A program made the position numbers and the translations under genes. The notes beneath the pieces were generated by a model. It had not been told where the DNA came from. It searched no databases and was given only the letters and a program-made list of their open reading frames with translations. Below, in pieces: positions 18,278-27,412 of a stretch of 64,000 nt of DNA. This DNA comes from Ignavibacteria bacterium (lineage in GTDB: Bacteria > Bacteroidota > Ignavibacteria > Ignavibacteriales > Ignavibacteriaceae). Within the stretch, counting starts at the first letter, position 1, and each line of letters starts with the position of its first letter. The stretch covers positions 1-64,000 of the forward strand of contig JAJTBZ010000069.1 in the NCBI GenBank assembly GCA_021286645.1, given 5' to 3'.

Positions 18278-19177
18278 CTAAAAGAATATCAGGCTTAATA
18301 CAATTACACTTAATAACACAATGGCTACAGTGAAGAAATAGATTACTGCAAGAACAAAAGTTCGAGAGACCGATTTCTTCAAAGCCGGAAATGCTGTGTG
18401 CAGACTTCGGTGCAAATAGAATATACCGCTGATGTTGAATATAAATAGCAATAGATCACTTGAATATATCAAGGTTGTAAGAAAATACACGGTCATCATC
18501 AAAAATAAAAAACAATGAATGTGTATTGAAAAAACAAGGTTATCTATATAAAATGATTTCCTGTTCAACAGATAAACGTAAAAACCAAAGAGCGGCATAA
18601 GGAAAAACATTGCATACGAAACATACTTTATCAGTGTGTGTGTATAGGCTTCCATACCTTCATTAATGATGCGGGCAAGCTGATGCAATAAGATATGATC
18701 AAATTTACTGCGGCTCGTGCTATCAGCATTAATCACCGAATCAAGTTCTGTCTCTGATTTATTGGACAAATGAGCCATGCTGGTTGAATCCATCTTTATA
18801 AATGATGGAAGCGGATGATGCCCATGCTCGGTTTCGGGCCCCTGATTGAAGTGATTCACAAAATTAAACACAAGAAAAAATACAAACGAAATAAAAACAT
18901 AGAGTCGAATGGGTGGTACATTTGTTACCCGTTTGCCCTGGATAAATTCAGACGAAAGTTTTCCCGGGGACAAGACAAGAAGTTTAAGCGATGTGAAAAT
19001 TTTGGAATCAAGGTGCAAGGTGCCCTCCAAAGTTTCCATTAAAAGATGTTTAAAAGGCACGCGTAAATCATGGTTTTCTTGTCCACATACAGGGCAAAAA
19101 TTATTTTCAGCAGTGAAGTGGTATCCACAATTCAGACAGTCAGCAGGCTTGTGACCGTGTATATTTTCATCTTGCAT
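18278..19177 (-). CDS. DUF3667-family zinc-ribbon membrane protein
   Basis: The product is about 299 residues. An N-terminal zinc ribbon (CLNCGYHFTAENNFCPVCGQEN) is followed by the family's marker segment (a long His-containing region, then LLVLSPGKLSSEFIQGKRV and PPIRLYVFISF). Several membrane helices run to the C-terminus (for example YAMFFLMPLFGFYVYLL and FLLMMTVYFLTTLIYS). Proteins of this family are common in the Bacteroidota and have no established function. The ATG at 19177 is preferred to a TTG three codons upstream because it starts just before the zinc ribbon. It stands alone between a hairpin downstream and a short gap upstream. Confidence 0.85.
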   Translation of the reverse strand: MQDENIHGHKPADCLNCGYHFTAENNFCPVCGQENHDLRVPFKHLLMETLEGTLHLDSKIFTSLKLLVLSPGKLSSEFIQGKRVTNVPPIRLYVFISFVFFLVFNFVNHFNQGPETEHGHHPLPSFIKMDSTSMAHLSNKSETELDSVINADSTSRSKFDHILLHQLARIINEGMEAYTHTLIKYVSYAMFFLMPLFGFYVYLLNRKSFYIDNLVFSIHIHCFLFLMMTVYFLTTLIYSSDLLLFIFNISGIFYLHRSLHTAFPALKKSVSRTFVLAVIYFFTVAIVLLSVIVLSLIFF

Positions 19178-19428
19178 AGCAACCAATAATTGTTTTAATA
19201 AATATACGATTTCTTGAAGAAAACTGAGCGAAGAATTGCCGGAAGCCTGACATATGGCGATTGAAAAGGGTGCTACAAAAAGTTTTTAGTAAGGCGGCAT
19301 CATCAGTAATAACAGGACTCGCTTTGTTAGTGCCTTTATAGTGGTGCGCAAACACAATAAAAATATTGGGGAGCATTGTCAACCCGGAAAGCAGTTATTC
19401 CTCTTGATGCCGGTTTAATGTCAATTTA

Positions 19429-21849
19429 TTATTTCTGACTCTGATTCTCTAATACCGGGAATTTCACCGTGAAGGTGGAACCCAAGCCTAAAGTGCTTTG
19501 TACTTCAATCTTGCCGCCCAGCAGATCAACATATTTTTTTGTCAATGTCAAGCCCAGTCCTGAGCCTTCAAAGCTTCGTGATAATCCTTCGCTTACTTGT
19601 CTGAATTCTTCGAATATCAGTTCATGATTTGATTTATCTATCCCAATCCCGGTATCCTGTACGGCTATGCTGATCCAGTTTTCATTCTCAACTTTTTCTT
19701 TGTTTATTGTAACAGTAATTCCTCCTTTTGCTGTATAAACCACCGCATTTTTTAACAGGTTATTCATAATATCAACGAAGAGACGGTTATCCAGCAGAGC
19801 GAATGACTTATTGGATAAATCATTTACTGTTAAGTACAATCCTTTCTGTTTCGCAACGCCCGCGAAAAGCTCAACACAATTCGAAATAACCAGCGAGATA
19901 TCCAGTTCTCCCAAGAGTAATTGTATTTGATTCGCTTCGACTTTCGAAAGATCAAGAATCATATTCAAGGTATTTTTTAAACGTTCGCCCGAACTACGGA
20001 TTGTGTTAATCATTTGCAGGCATTCTTTACTACTAATTTCATCGAGCAGTATTTCAGAATATCCCAGAATCCCGATCAGGGGAGTTCGAAGTTCGTGACT
20101 CATATTTGCAAGGAAATTGGATTTCAGTTTGTTCATTTCTTCCGCGGTTTCCTTAGCCGCAATTAACTCTTCCAATATTTTTTTCTGCTTGGTCATATCT
20201 ACTTTGATACCAAGATAATTGGTAATATTGCCACGCTCATCCACTATGGGTGAAATTGAAGATGCCTCCCAATAAAGTTCACCATTCTTCCTTTTATTCA
20301 GAAATTCGCCGCTCCAGGTATGGCCTTGCGATATTGTTTCCCAAAGTTTTGAATATAGTTCACGCGGAGTATGTTCAGATTGTAATATCCGGGGATTTTT
20401 GGAGAGCACTTCTGCCGAGCTATATCCGCTAACTTCTTCAAAACATGGATTAACGTACTCAATATTGCCGGCGGTATCGGTAAGAACAACAGAAACGGGG
20501 CTTTGCTCGATGGCTCTGGAAAGGAATCTGAGTCGTTGTTCATGCAACTTTTGCTCGGTAATATTAGTGATTGTGCCAATATAGCCGCATAGTTTTCCGT
20601 TCATAATTTCCGGAACTGCTTCACCCAGTACCCAGACAAGGCTCCCATCAGATTTTAAGAAACGATACTCTGCGGTTGATTTGTGGTTAGCAACTGTATC
20701 TTTGGTCCAATTCTGTTGCAGCATTTCTCTATCCTCCGGGTGAACTGCCCGCAGCCAGCCATCGCCCATTGCCTCACGTGAAGAAAGGCCGGATAATTCT
20801 GACCATTTAGGGTTGACATAGGTAGTAGCCCCTGAAGGGTCGGTTTTAAAAATGCCTACCGGCGAAAGTTGAGCGAGAGTTAAAAATAAATGCTGGCTTT
20901 CTTCCAACTCATCTTTCATTCGTTTTTGCTCGGTGATATCTTCCACGATACCATCAAAATAGAGAATTTCTCCCTTGGAATTTCGTATCGCCTTCGCGTT
21001 TTCCCGAACATGCACTACATGTCCATTTTTGCATCGCCAGGTACTTTCCAAATCAAATACTTCATTCTCGGTAACGAAGTATTCTATAAACCTGGCTCGT
21101 TCTCCTTTTTCCAAAAAATCAATAACCGAGACATTGCGCCCGATAATTTCCTCAATAGATTCATAGCCGAGTATCTTTACGAGGGTTTCATTAATAAGTA
21201 GAATTTCACCTTTCGGTGTGGTTCGGTAAAATCCAAACACGGCATTATTATATAACGAGCGGTACCTCTCTTCGCTGATACGAAGCGCGGCTTCTACCTT
21301 TTTGCGTTCCTTTAACGTATCTTCCAGTTCTTTAACGTAGCTGCGCAGTTTCTTTTCATTTTCTTCTGCCTCAAGCATCTTATCTTCAAGCTTCCGAATT
21401 AAGGTTTCATTATACTGCTTCAGCACTACAGATTCTTCAGGAGCCTCAATTCCAACAGAAATACTTTGTTTCCCTTTCACTTCATCCAGTAAAGATCGTA
21501 TTATTTGCTCGAAAAGTTCCGGGTCCTCAGGTTTAATGATATATCGATCGGCCCCCAGGCTTTGCCCAAATTCTATATCGTAAGGCCCTGTGTAAGTAGA
21601 TGTGTAGAAAATAAAAGGGACAACTTTTAATGCATTGTCTTTTTTTATTTCACGACAAAAACTGAAACCGTCCATTACGGGCATTAGAATATCCGATATT
21701 ATCATATCGGGTTTATTTATACGAGCTAAACCAAGTGCCTCTGCACCGTTCCTTGCAGCAATTACTTCATATCCGATATTTTTCAACCAGTATTCAAGAA
21801 GGTATATATTTTCTGCTATATCATCAACAATGAGAATTTTTTCAGACAT
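19429..21849 (-). CDS. Hybrid histidine kinase: receiver, three PAS domains, HisKA-HATPase
   Basis: This 806-residue soluble protein starts with a canonical receiver (ILIVDDIAENIYLLE, phospho-Asp in MIISDILMPVMDG, Lys in RYIIKPEDPEL). A coiled coil (about 135-190) follows, then three PAS domains (about 190-310, 315-435, 440-560). The third is the NPRILQSEHTP/GEFLNKRKNGELYWEAS type. HisKA (SHELRTPLIGILGYSEIL) and HATPase (NLLKNAVVYT, DTGIGI, GSGLGLTLTKK) complete it. An N-terminal receiver suggests it is itself the target of an upstream kinase. It is the last gene of the minus-strand unit starting at the TonB receptor, 8 bp after the DivK-like receiver gene. Its C-terminal half is a close paralogue of that of the 1631-residue kinase at 31407. 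Confidence 0.93.
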   Translation of the reverse strand: MSEKILIVDDIAENIYLLEYWLKNIGYEVIAARNGAEALGLARINKPDMIISDILMPVMDGFSFCREIKKDNALKVVPFIFYTSTYTGPYDIEFGQSLGADRYIIKPEDPELFEQIIRSLLDEVKGKQSISVGIEAPEESVVLKQYNETLIRKLEDKMLEAEENEKKLRSYVKELEDTLKERKKVEAALRISEERYRSLYNNAVFGFYRTTPKGEILLINETLVKILGYESIEEIIGRNVSVIDFLEKGERARFIEYFVTENEVFDLESTWRCKNGHVVHVRENAKAIRNSKGEILYFDGIVEDITEQKRMKDELEESQHLFLTLAQLSPVGIFKTDPSGATTYVNPKWSELSGLSSREAMGDGWLRAVHPEDREMLQQNWTKDTVANHKSTAEYRFLKSDGSLVWVLGEAVPEIMNGKLCGYIGTITNITEQKLHEQRLRFLSRAIEQSPVSVVLTDTAGNIEYVNPCFEEVSGYSSAEVLSKNPRILQSEHTPRELYSKLWETISQGHTWSGEFLNKRKNGELYWEASSISPIVDERGNITNYLGIKVDMTKQKKILEELIAAKETAEEMNKLKSNFLANMSHELRTPLIGILGYSEILLDEISSKECLQMINTIRSSGERLKNTLNMILDLSKVEANQIQLLLGELDISLVISNCVELFAGVAKQKGLYLTVNDLSNKSFALLDNRLFVDIMNNLLKNAVVYTAKGGITVTINKEKVENENWISIAVQDTGIGIDKSNHELIFEEFRQVSEGLSRSFEGSGLGLTLTKKYVDLLGGKIEVQSTLGLGSTFTVKFPVLENQSQK

Positions 21850-21857
21850 TTTATTTC

Positions 21858-22229
21858 TTATGAGTTTTTTACAAATGAGTACATCTCCGCCATAAAAGTA
21901 TCAGGATTAATGGGCTTTTCTATGTATCCTGTCGCACCGGATTCCAGTGCTTTTTCTTTATCCCCGGGCATCGCGTAAGAAGTTACCGCGATAATTACAA
22001 CATCGTGCAGACTTTCATTTTCGCGGATTTTTTTTGCAACGGTATAGCCATCCATTTCAGGCAATTGGATATCGAGTAGAATTATATCCGGTTGCTGCTC
22101 AATAGCAGCATTAATTCCGTCAATACCGCTAAAAGCCTGTAATACCACATATCCTTCATTTTCCAGCAGATATGACAACAGATACATATTTTGTTCATTA
22201 TCTTCTATTATTAGAACTTTATTGCCCAT
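21858..22229 (-). CDS. DivK-like single-domain response regulator
   Basis: The product is a 123-residue receiver with no output domain. It has VLIIEDNEQNMYLLSYLLE (the DN-x-NM pattern of DivK/CheY-like regulators), phospho-Asp in DIILLDIQLPEMDGY, Thr in VIIAVTSYAMPGD and Lys in GYIEKPINPDTF. The open frame extends upstream into the kinase gene, but ATG 22229 is the correct start: it gives MGNKVLIIEDN and follows the kinase TAA by one base with a GGGAGCG ribosome-binding site. This close coupling makes it a likely phosphate acceptor of the YfiR-domain kinase, passing the signal by protein contact and not by DNA binding. Confidence 0.95.
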   Translation of the reverse strand: MGNKVLIIEDNEQNMYLLSYLLENEGYVVLQAFSGIDGINAAIEQQPDIILLDIQLPEMDGYTVAKKIRENESLHDVVIIAVTSYAMPGDKEKALESGATGYIEKPINPDTFMAEMYSFVKNS

Positions 22230-22230
22230 A

Positions 22231-24513
22231 TTACGCTCCCTTTTGTAAAGGTAAAAATATTGAAAATGTACTTCCGGAACCAAAGGTGGTTGAGACTTCA
22301 ATTTTTCCACCCAGAATGTCAAGTATGTGTTTACAGATAGATAACCCCAGCCCGGTTCCTTCATGTTTCCGGGTTAACCCGGTATCAACCTGCATAAAAG
22401 GTTTAAATAGTTTCTCCAATTGATTTTCCTCTATGCCCACTCCGGAATCGATGACATTAACGCGAATACAATCATCGCATTTTAGCGATTCAATTTTTAC
22501 AGAACCAAAATCAGTGAATTTTATTGCGTTTGAAACCAAATTGAACAGAACCTGCTGAATACGCAGTTTATCGCTTGTTAACACGTCTATATCAGGGTCT
22601 ACATTGATATGTATGGGTAGATTCTTTTTCTGGGCCAATGGATTGCACAGAGATACAACCTTTGTTATAACATCGGAAATGCTGAACTCCTCCAAAACAA
22701 CTTTCATTTGTCCTGATTCTATCTTGGAAATATCCAAAATATCATTGATAAGCGAGAGGAGATGTTTAGCGCTATTCTGTGCCATGCCAAGTTGTTTTTT
22801 CTGCTCCGGGTTCAGTGGGCCTGGGCGCTCCTGTAGCAATATTCCCGTGAACCCAATGATTGAATTTAGCGGGGTTCGCAATTCGTGTGACATTGTTGCC
22901 AGGAATGCCGATTTTGTTCTGTCAGCCGACTCGGCGCGTTCCTTCGCTATTTCCAGTTCATAAGTCCGTTGCTTTACTTTCTCTTCCAGCGACTCCTGAT
23001 ACTCCTTCAATGCTTGTTCAGCCGCTTTTCGTTCGGTTATGTCATTTATTACCGCAATACGAGCCGTTTTTCCATCGAATGTCAGCTCATGTGAACGCAC
23101 TTCAATGGTAACTTTTCTTTCATCCTTTGTTATATGGTGCCATTCACCCACATACTCCATTCCCCGCAGGTGTTTTGATAACTCGGTAATTGCCGGTTTT
23201 TCTTCTTCCGGGTATAAATCGGATAGTTGAAGGAGCAAAGCTTCATCAAGTGAGTACTTATAATGATAAATAAACGCGTCATTTACCGCTAATATGCGCA
23301 AATTACTAAGCTCGTAAACAAGCATAGGCATCGGGTTCTGATGAAACAAATATCGGTAATGAATTTCGCTTTGCCTTAAGGCTTCCTCTATAAGAGTACG
23401 TTCCTGTAATTCCACTGATAGTTTATCGTTGGAATTTCGCAGTTCCAAAGTTCGGTCATTTACTTTTACTTCCAGCTCTTTATTTAGTTTTTTATTTACT
23501 GCATAACGGTAATAGACAATACTAAAAATGAAGATTGTACATAAAGCTATCAGGTAGAGAAAATCCAATCGAAATTGCTGCTTATTAATTGTTTTCATTT
23601 TTTCCTGCAGCGCGTTTTCCTGATTTCTGATTTGCATCATTTGAGTTTCAAGAGTATGTTTTTGAACCGCAAGAGAATCGTTCCCTTTGGCAATTTTTTT
23701 ATTCTGAGCAAGCAGCTCCATTGATAACTTATCGGAGAATTCCTGTTGCCGATTGATTTCTTTAATTTTTGCGGCCAGCTCATTTTCGCCTTTGCTAAGT
23801 TCTGCAGCCTGATTATTCAGAATTGTCTGTTGTTCTCTAATCTTTTCTGCCTGACGAACAAGATTCTCTTTCTGTTTGTCTATCTCGAACGATTTCTCTT
23901 CAATGCTATTCTCCAAACCATCTATACGCTGCTGAAGTTTACGCAAACTTTCCTGCCCTTGCCGATACAGCGAAGCGACATCAACCTCGCTGCCGCCCAA
24001 AAGAATAATATCCTGCAATACAATCAGGTGTTGATTCAATATGTTTGCTTTATTGATTTCAAATCGTATAGTTTTTTCATCTCCCGCCTGAATGAAATTA
24101 ATCATCATTATCCGTTTATCAGAATACCCGTCTGTTATCAGCAGTATATTCTTCCCCTCTATTTTATCGAATATGTTTACCACACTGCTTAACTTATCTC
24201 TGGTAACAAATATCAACTGAACGTTGCTGAAATCATGTTCTTGAGAAGCTACCGATATTTTTATACTTTTATCCCGGATTTTCTTGGTTTTGGAAAGATT
24301 CTGCATCTCCCTGATAATGTTTTCATCTTTCCCGATAATCAAAAAATTAAATTCACGCAGCGATTCTTCATTCGGCCAATAAATGTTTTTTGCAAAATTG
24401 TAAATGTATGCACTAATAATTTGATCACGCGGCAATGTCTGGCCAACTGCAATGCCGGTATAAGCAAACAAGAATGCCCAAAAACAAAACCAATGCTGAC
24501 GATTATTTTTCAT
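22231..24513 (-). CDS. Histidine kinase with a periplasmic YfiR (DUF4154) sensor domain
   Basis: The 760-residue protein starts with a signal peptide (to about residue 24, ending AVGQ). A YfiR/DUF4154 domain (about 30-175) is recognised by ISAYIYNFAKNIYWPNE, the VQLIFVTRD strand, KNILLITDGYSDKRIMMINF and IRFEINKANI. A long coiled coil (about 180-310) leads to a membrane helix (LYLIALCTIFIFSIVYYRYA). The cytoplasmic part is PAS (about 385-500), HisKA (SHELRTPLNSIIGF) and HATPase (NLVSNAIKFT, DSGVGIE, GTGLGLSICKH). YfiR itself is a separate periplasmic inhibitor of a diguanylate cyclase; here the domain is fused to a kinase. It lies between a TonB-dependent receptor gene (60 bp upstream) and a DivK-like receiver (1 bp downstream). 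Confidence 0.9.
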   Translation of the reverse strand: MKNNRQHWFCFWAFLFAYTGIAVGQTLPRDQIISAYIYNFAKNIYWPNEESLREFNFLIIGKDENIIREMQNLSKTKKIRDKSIKISVASQEHDFSNVQLIFVTRDKLSSVVNIFDKIEGKNILLITDGYSDKRIMMINFIQAGDEKTIRFEINKANILNQHLIVLQDIILLGGSEVDVASLYRQGQESLRKLQQRIDGLENSIEEKSFEIDKQKENLVRQAEKIREQQTILNNQAAELSKGENELAAKIKEINRQQEFSDKLSMELLAQNKKIAKGNDSLAVQKHTLETQMMQIRNQENALQEKMKTINKQQFRLDFLYLIALCTIFIFSIVYYRYAVNKKLNKELEVKVNDRTLELRNSNDKLSVELQERTLIEEALRQSEIHYRYLFHQNPMPMLVYELSNLRILAVNDAFIYHYKYSLDEALLLQLSDLYPEEEKPAITELSKHLRGMEYVGEWHHITKDERKVTIEVRSHELTFDGKTARIAVINDITERKAAEQALKEYQESLEEKVKQRTYELEIAKERAESADRTKSAFLATMSHELRTPLNSIIGFTGILLQERPGPLNPEQKKQLGMAQNSAKHLLSLINDILDISKIESGQMKVVLEEFSISDVITKVVSLCNPLAQKKNLPIHINVDPDIDVLTSDKLRIQQVLFNLVSNAIKFTDFGSVKIESLKCDDCIRVNVIDSGVGIEENQLEKLFKPFMQVDTGLTRKHEGTGLGLSICKHILDILGGKIEVSTTFGSGSTFSIFLPLQKGA

Positions 24514-24573
24514 GCCGCTCCTACAATTTCCGAAATGTGAGTGCCAGAGTATTGCACATGTAAAATCCTACGA

Positions 24574-26760
24574 TTAAAAAAGTACCCGGCAGCCGAATGT
24601 GGCATTAAAACCAGGATCCATAAACTGCCAGGGCATCTTAAATTTATTATTCGTTACATTATAAAGTTTGACAAGGAATTCAATATTCGTTTCGGATGAT
24701 AATGCTACCTGCTTTGTCATCAAAACATTTAGTAAAGCTCCTGAAGTGTAAGAATTTCTTCCACTTTTCGAATTACTGTCGTAAATAGTGCCCCCGAAAT
24801 GTACCGATGTACGAATCAGTAAATCATATAGGGTGCTAAACGTAATTCCCGCGTTTCCCATCATTTCGGGCACAAAAGGTATTTCTGCACCGTTTTGGTC
24901 ATTATCATAGTCATCATTAATCTCGGACTTTGTATATGTTATATTCCCAAACCATCCGAACCCCTGGCTCATATTTTGTTGTATCCCAATTTCATAGCCA
25001 ACAGCCTTAGTTTTACCGGAAACATTTACTGATTTTGTCTGCGAGGGCGTTAAACTTACCACATTATCAATAATTGCATCAGAGATGGAATTGATAAATC
25101 CCCGTGCTGTGATAGTTAAATTAGGACTAAGTTCTATATCAATCCCAATATCTGCTCCGATTCCGCTTTCCGGCTTTAAGTCGTGATTTGGCAACTGGCC
25201 ATCGGTAGTGTCCTTAAATGCAATTGTTCCTCCCATAGCCTTCAAGCCCGGCAAAAGGAAGCTATTCCCTGCATTGGCAAATATTGTCCACCCTTGAGAG
25301 AGTTTATACTTAACTCCTGCACTCCAGATAACATGGTTGTAATCTCTGGATAGTTGTTCGCGTGTCTGGCTTTCGAATTTGTAAATTGTCTGCTTCGAAT
25401 AATTGAGGCGCAATCCTCCACGAAGAATCAGATTATTAAAACGCATCTCCTCCTGTGAATATAGGCCTAATTGAATGGCCGAGGCATCATTCCCATCTAC
25501 TTCTTCTTTGCCGCTTGGTTGGTTTGTTGTTTTATATGCAGCATACTGGTAATCAATTCCAACAATAAGAGCTTTCCCGGCATCATGATGATATGTAACA
25601 GACAGGTCGGTTGGTACAATCATTTGTTTAACAGTATTTTTTGATGCAAGGGATAAATCTCTTGCTGATGCATAGTTGTCTTCTTCCCACTGCCTGTTAT
25701 AAGAGCGAATACCGGCCTTTGCAGATACATTCATAGAATCAAAGAGATCGCCTGAATAGCCGATATTAAATAAACCGTAATAATTATCAAACCCGCGATT
25801 TGTTCTGCCATAATCGCCATGTTGTATATCAAAATTCCCGAATAACGATATTTTACTGTTCGTGGCATTGTTAAGTGGAATTGTTGAGCCTAAATAAAAA
25901 CGGCTTTTCTTATATTCAGGATCTTTTAGCATGTTTAACCAGGAATCGGATGTGCCGTAGTTGGTATAGTTCGATTTTTCGAAATCAATTCCGCCTAAAA
26001 CACTTACAGCCCCGATCCGATTTTCATGATATATCTGCCCTGTTATAGTGTTATAGGAGCCATAGTATACTGCCGCCATTGTGGCAGGTTTTGTAACCAC
26101 TTCTTTTGTAACCAAATTTATTGTGCCGGCCAAAGAACTTTGGTTCCCTGAAAAATCCTGTGACATATAATTAGGGTAGAGTACGGAAGCAGGACCTCTT
26201 TGTACTTCTATGCGGTATATAGAATTGCCGTCCAGACTCATTGGATCAATGAACGCGTCCACGGGAAGGCCTTGGAGAAGATAAATATTGTATTTGCCCC
26301 CTATGCCGCCATAGGCTCCCCAATTAGCATCATTTCGGGATAATACTTTAACCGAGGCGCCTGGCAGGTATTGAATTATTTCGGAGAGATTCCGATTACT
26401 TGTTACCGTATGTTGTATTTGAGATTCGGTTAGTACATCAACTTTTTGAGAAACATCAGAAAGTAATTTGGGAGTTTTTGATGATATTACCGCTATCCGC
26501 CCCAGTTGTTCGAGGCTGAGTTCATATCTGTCAATTTTTGCGCTTGAGTCCTTCGTTTCGGCCAGGGGTGCTGCTGTGGGTAACAGAAGGAATAAAACTA
26601 CTGCCGTCAATAGATAGTTATTTAGATTAAATATAATATTTAATCCAGCCTTTACCCAACATAACCTGTCGGTAAAGTATGATGACTCTTCATTTATTGT
26701 ACTTGAAGGTTTTCGTTTATTCCATCTCGTATCGTCTAATCTCACCATAGATGCCAGCAT
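24574..26760 (-). CDS. TonB-dependent outer membrane receptor
   Basis: The 728-residue protein has a hydrophobic export segment (LLTAVVLFLLLPTAAPLAE, about 50-68), a short mature lead (YELSLEQLGRIAVISSKTPK) and a plug domain (about 95-215, with VDVLTESQIQ, YLPGASVKVLSRN, IYRIEVQRGPASVLYPN and AGTINLVTKE). A 22-strand-type barrel runs to a terminal Phe (FGCRVLF). It lacks the N-terminal carboxypeptidase-regulatory domain of SusC-type importers, and no SusD gene is near. Its position ahead of the YfiR-domain kinase suggests a role in signal uptake or sensing. The substrate is unknown. The start at 26760 leaves an unusually long stretch before the signal peptide; ATG 26748 is the only other ATG. 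Confidence 0.9.
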   Translation of the reverse strand: MLASMVRLDDTRWNKRKPSSTINEESSYFTDRLCWVKAGLNIIFNLNNYLLTAVVLFLLLPTAAPLAETKDSSAKIDRYELSLEQLGRIAVISSKTPKLLSDVSQKVDVLTESQIQHTVTSNRNLSEIIQYLPGASVKVLSRNDANWGAYGGIGGKYNIYLLQGLPVDAFIDPMSLDGNSIYRIEVQRGPASVLYPNYMSQDFSGNQSSLAGTINLVTKEVVTKPATMAAVYYGSYNTITGQIYHENRIGAVSVLGGIDFEKSNYTNYGTSDSWLNMLKDPEYKKSRFYLGSTIPLNNATNSKISLFGNFDIQHGDYGRTNRGFDNYYGLFNIGYSGDLFDSMNVSAKAGIRSYNRQWEEDNYASARDLSLASKNTVKQMIVPTDLSVTYHHDAGKALIVGIDYQYAAYKTTNQPSGKEEVDGNDASAIQLGLYSQEEMRFNNLILRGGLRLNYSKQTIYKFESQTREQLSRDYNHVIWSAGVKYKLSQGWTIFANAGNSFLLPGLKAMGGTIAFKDTTDGQLPNHDLKPESGIGADIGIDIELSPNLTITARGFINSISDAIIDNVVSLTPSQTKSVNVSGKTKAVGYEIGIQQNMSQGFGWFGNITYTKSEINDDYDNDQNGAEIPFVPEMMGNAGITFSTLYDLLIRTSVHFGGTIYDSNSKSGRNSYTSGALLNVLMTKQVALSSETNIEFLVKLYNVTNNKFKMPWQFMDPGFNATFGCRVLF

Positions 26761-27412
26761 TTTATTAAACTATAAAATTATCAAGACGCGTTAGAACCAG
26801 AACAGGGACGTTGGTGAAGAGCAGGATAAATGCATTCTGACACTTCATCATTTTACAATTTAGCTAAATAGTTAACCAATTCAAAATAGTAATCCGGGGG
26901 TGGGCACCCGGATTACTACTACAGCACAATTGGAGAGTGCAGCTCATGGATTTTTCCATCCGCCTCGAACATTTTTAGAATAGTCTTTTGCGAGAAGTGC
27001 AATATTATATCATAGAATTAAAGCCGGGTTTTACCAGCTCGCATAAGCCATAATTGGACCAAAATATGAAGTAGAGCTGATTGCCACGCGGGGCGGGGAA
27101 CAATATTTGGGAGAGGGTGTTCGAATGATCGCATGCTTCCCGGGCAGAGTATTTGATGGGTGCCTGTATATGTCCAGTTCTTTCAATAATCTATGTTGAT
27201 GGTGATTCTGCATTATTTGCCAGCCCGGCCGATTAAGTCTTGCATGGTCATTTGTTTATGAAATAGGTCTTCTAATTAAAGGTTAAATGCCAAATACGTA
27301 TCATTGGTAATAACCGCTTATAAAATCATCTGGTGTTTTTTATGTTCGAAACTGATAAATTGCACTATAGAACTTCAGGTCTCTACAAATTATTAAATAG
27401 CAGGATACAAAT
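26761..27412. other. Intergenic region between divergent TonB receptor and membrane-protein genes
   Basis: No gene is supported in these 650 bases. A perfect 12-bp inverted repeat lies at 26887-26918. A 60-residue minus-strand frame (27031-27213) has no recognisable features. I did not recognise a cobalamin or other riboswitch upstream of the receptor. The promoters of both divergent genes must lie here. Confidence 0.5.
26887..26918. promoter_or_regulatory. Perfect inverted repeat upstream of the TonB receptor gene
   Basis: TAGTAATCCGGG (26887-26898) is the exact reverse complement of CCCGGATTACTA (26907-26918), with an eight-base centre. No T-run follows on either strand. It could be an RNA hairpin in the receptor leader or a terminator of unknown transcripts. 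It lies about 130 bp upstream of the receptor start. Confidence 0.35.

Noticed and set aside
20190-20520. NPRILQ motif in a PAS domain as a possible LOV photoreceptor
   Set aside because: The LOV motif needs a Cys (NCRFLQ). Here the Cys position is Pro, so no flavin-Cys adduct is possible. The same holds for the related PAS of the 31407 kinase.
27031-27213. 60-residue minus-strand frame between divergent genes
   Set aside because: No recognisable family, ribosome-binding site or conserved composition; likely chance.
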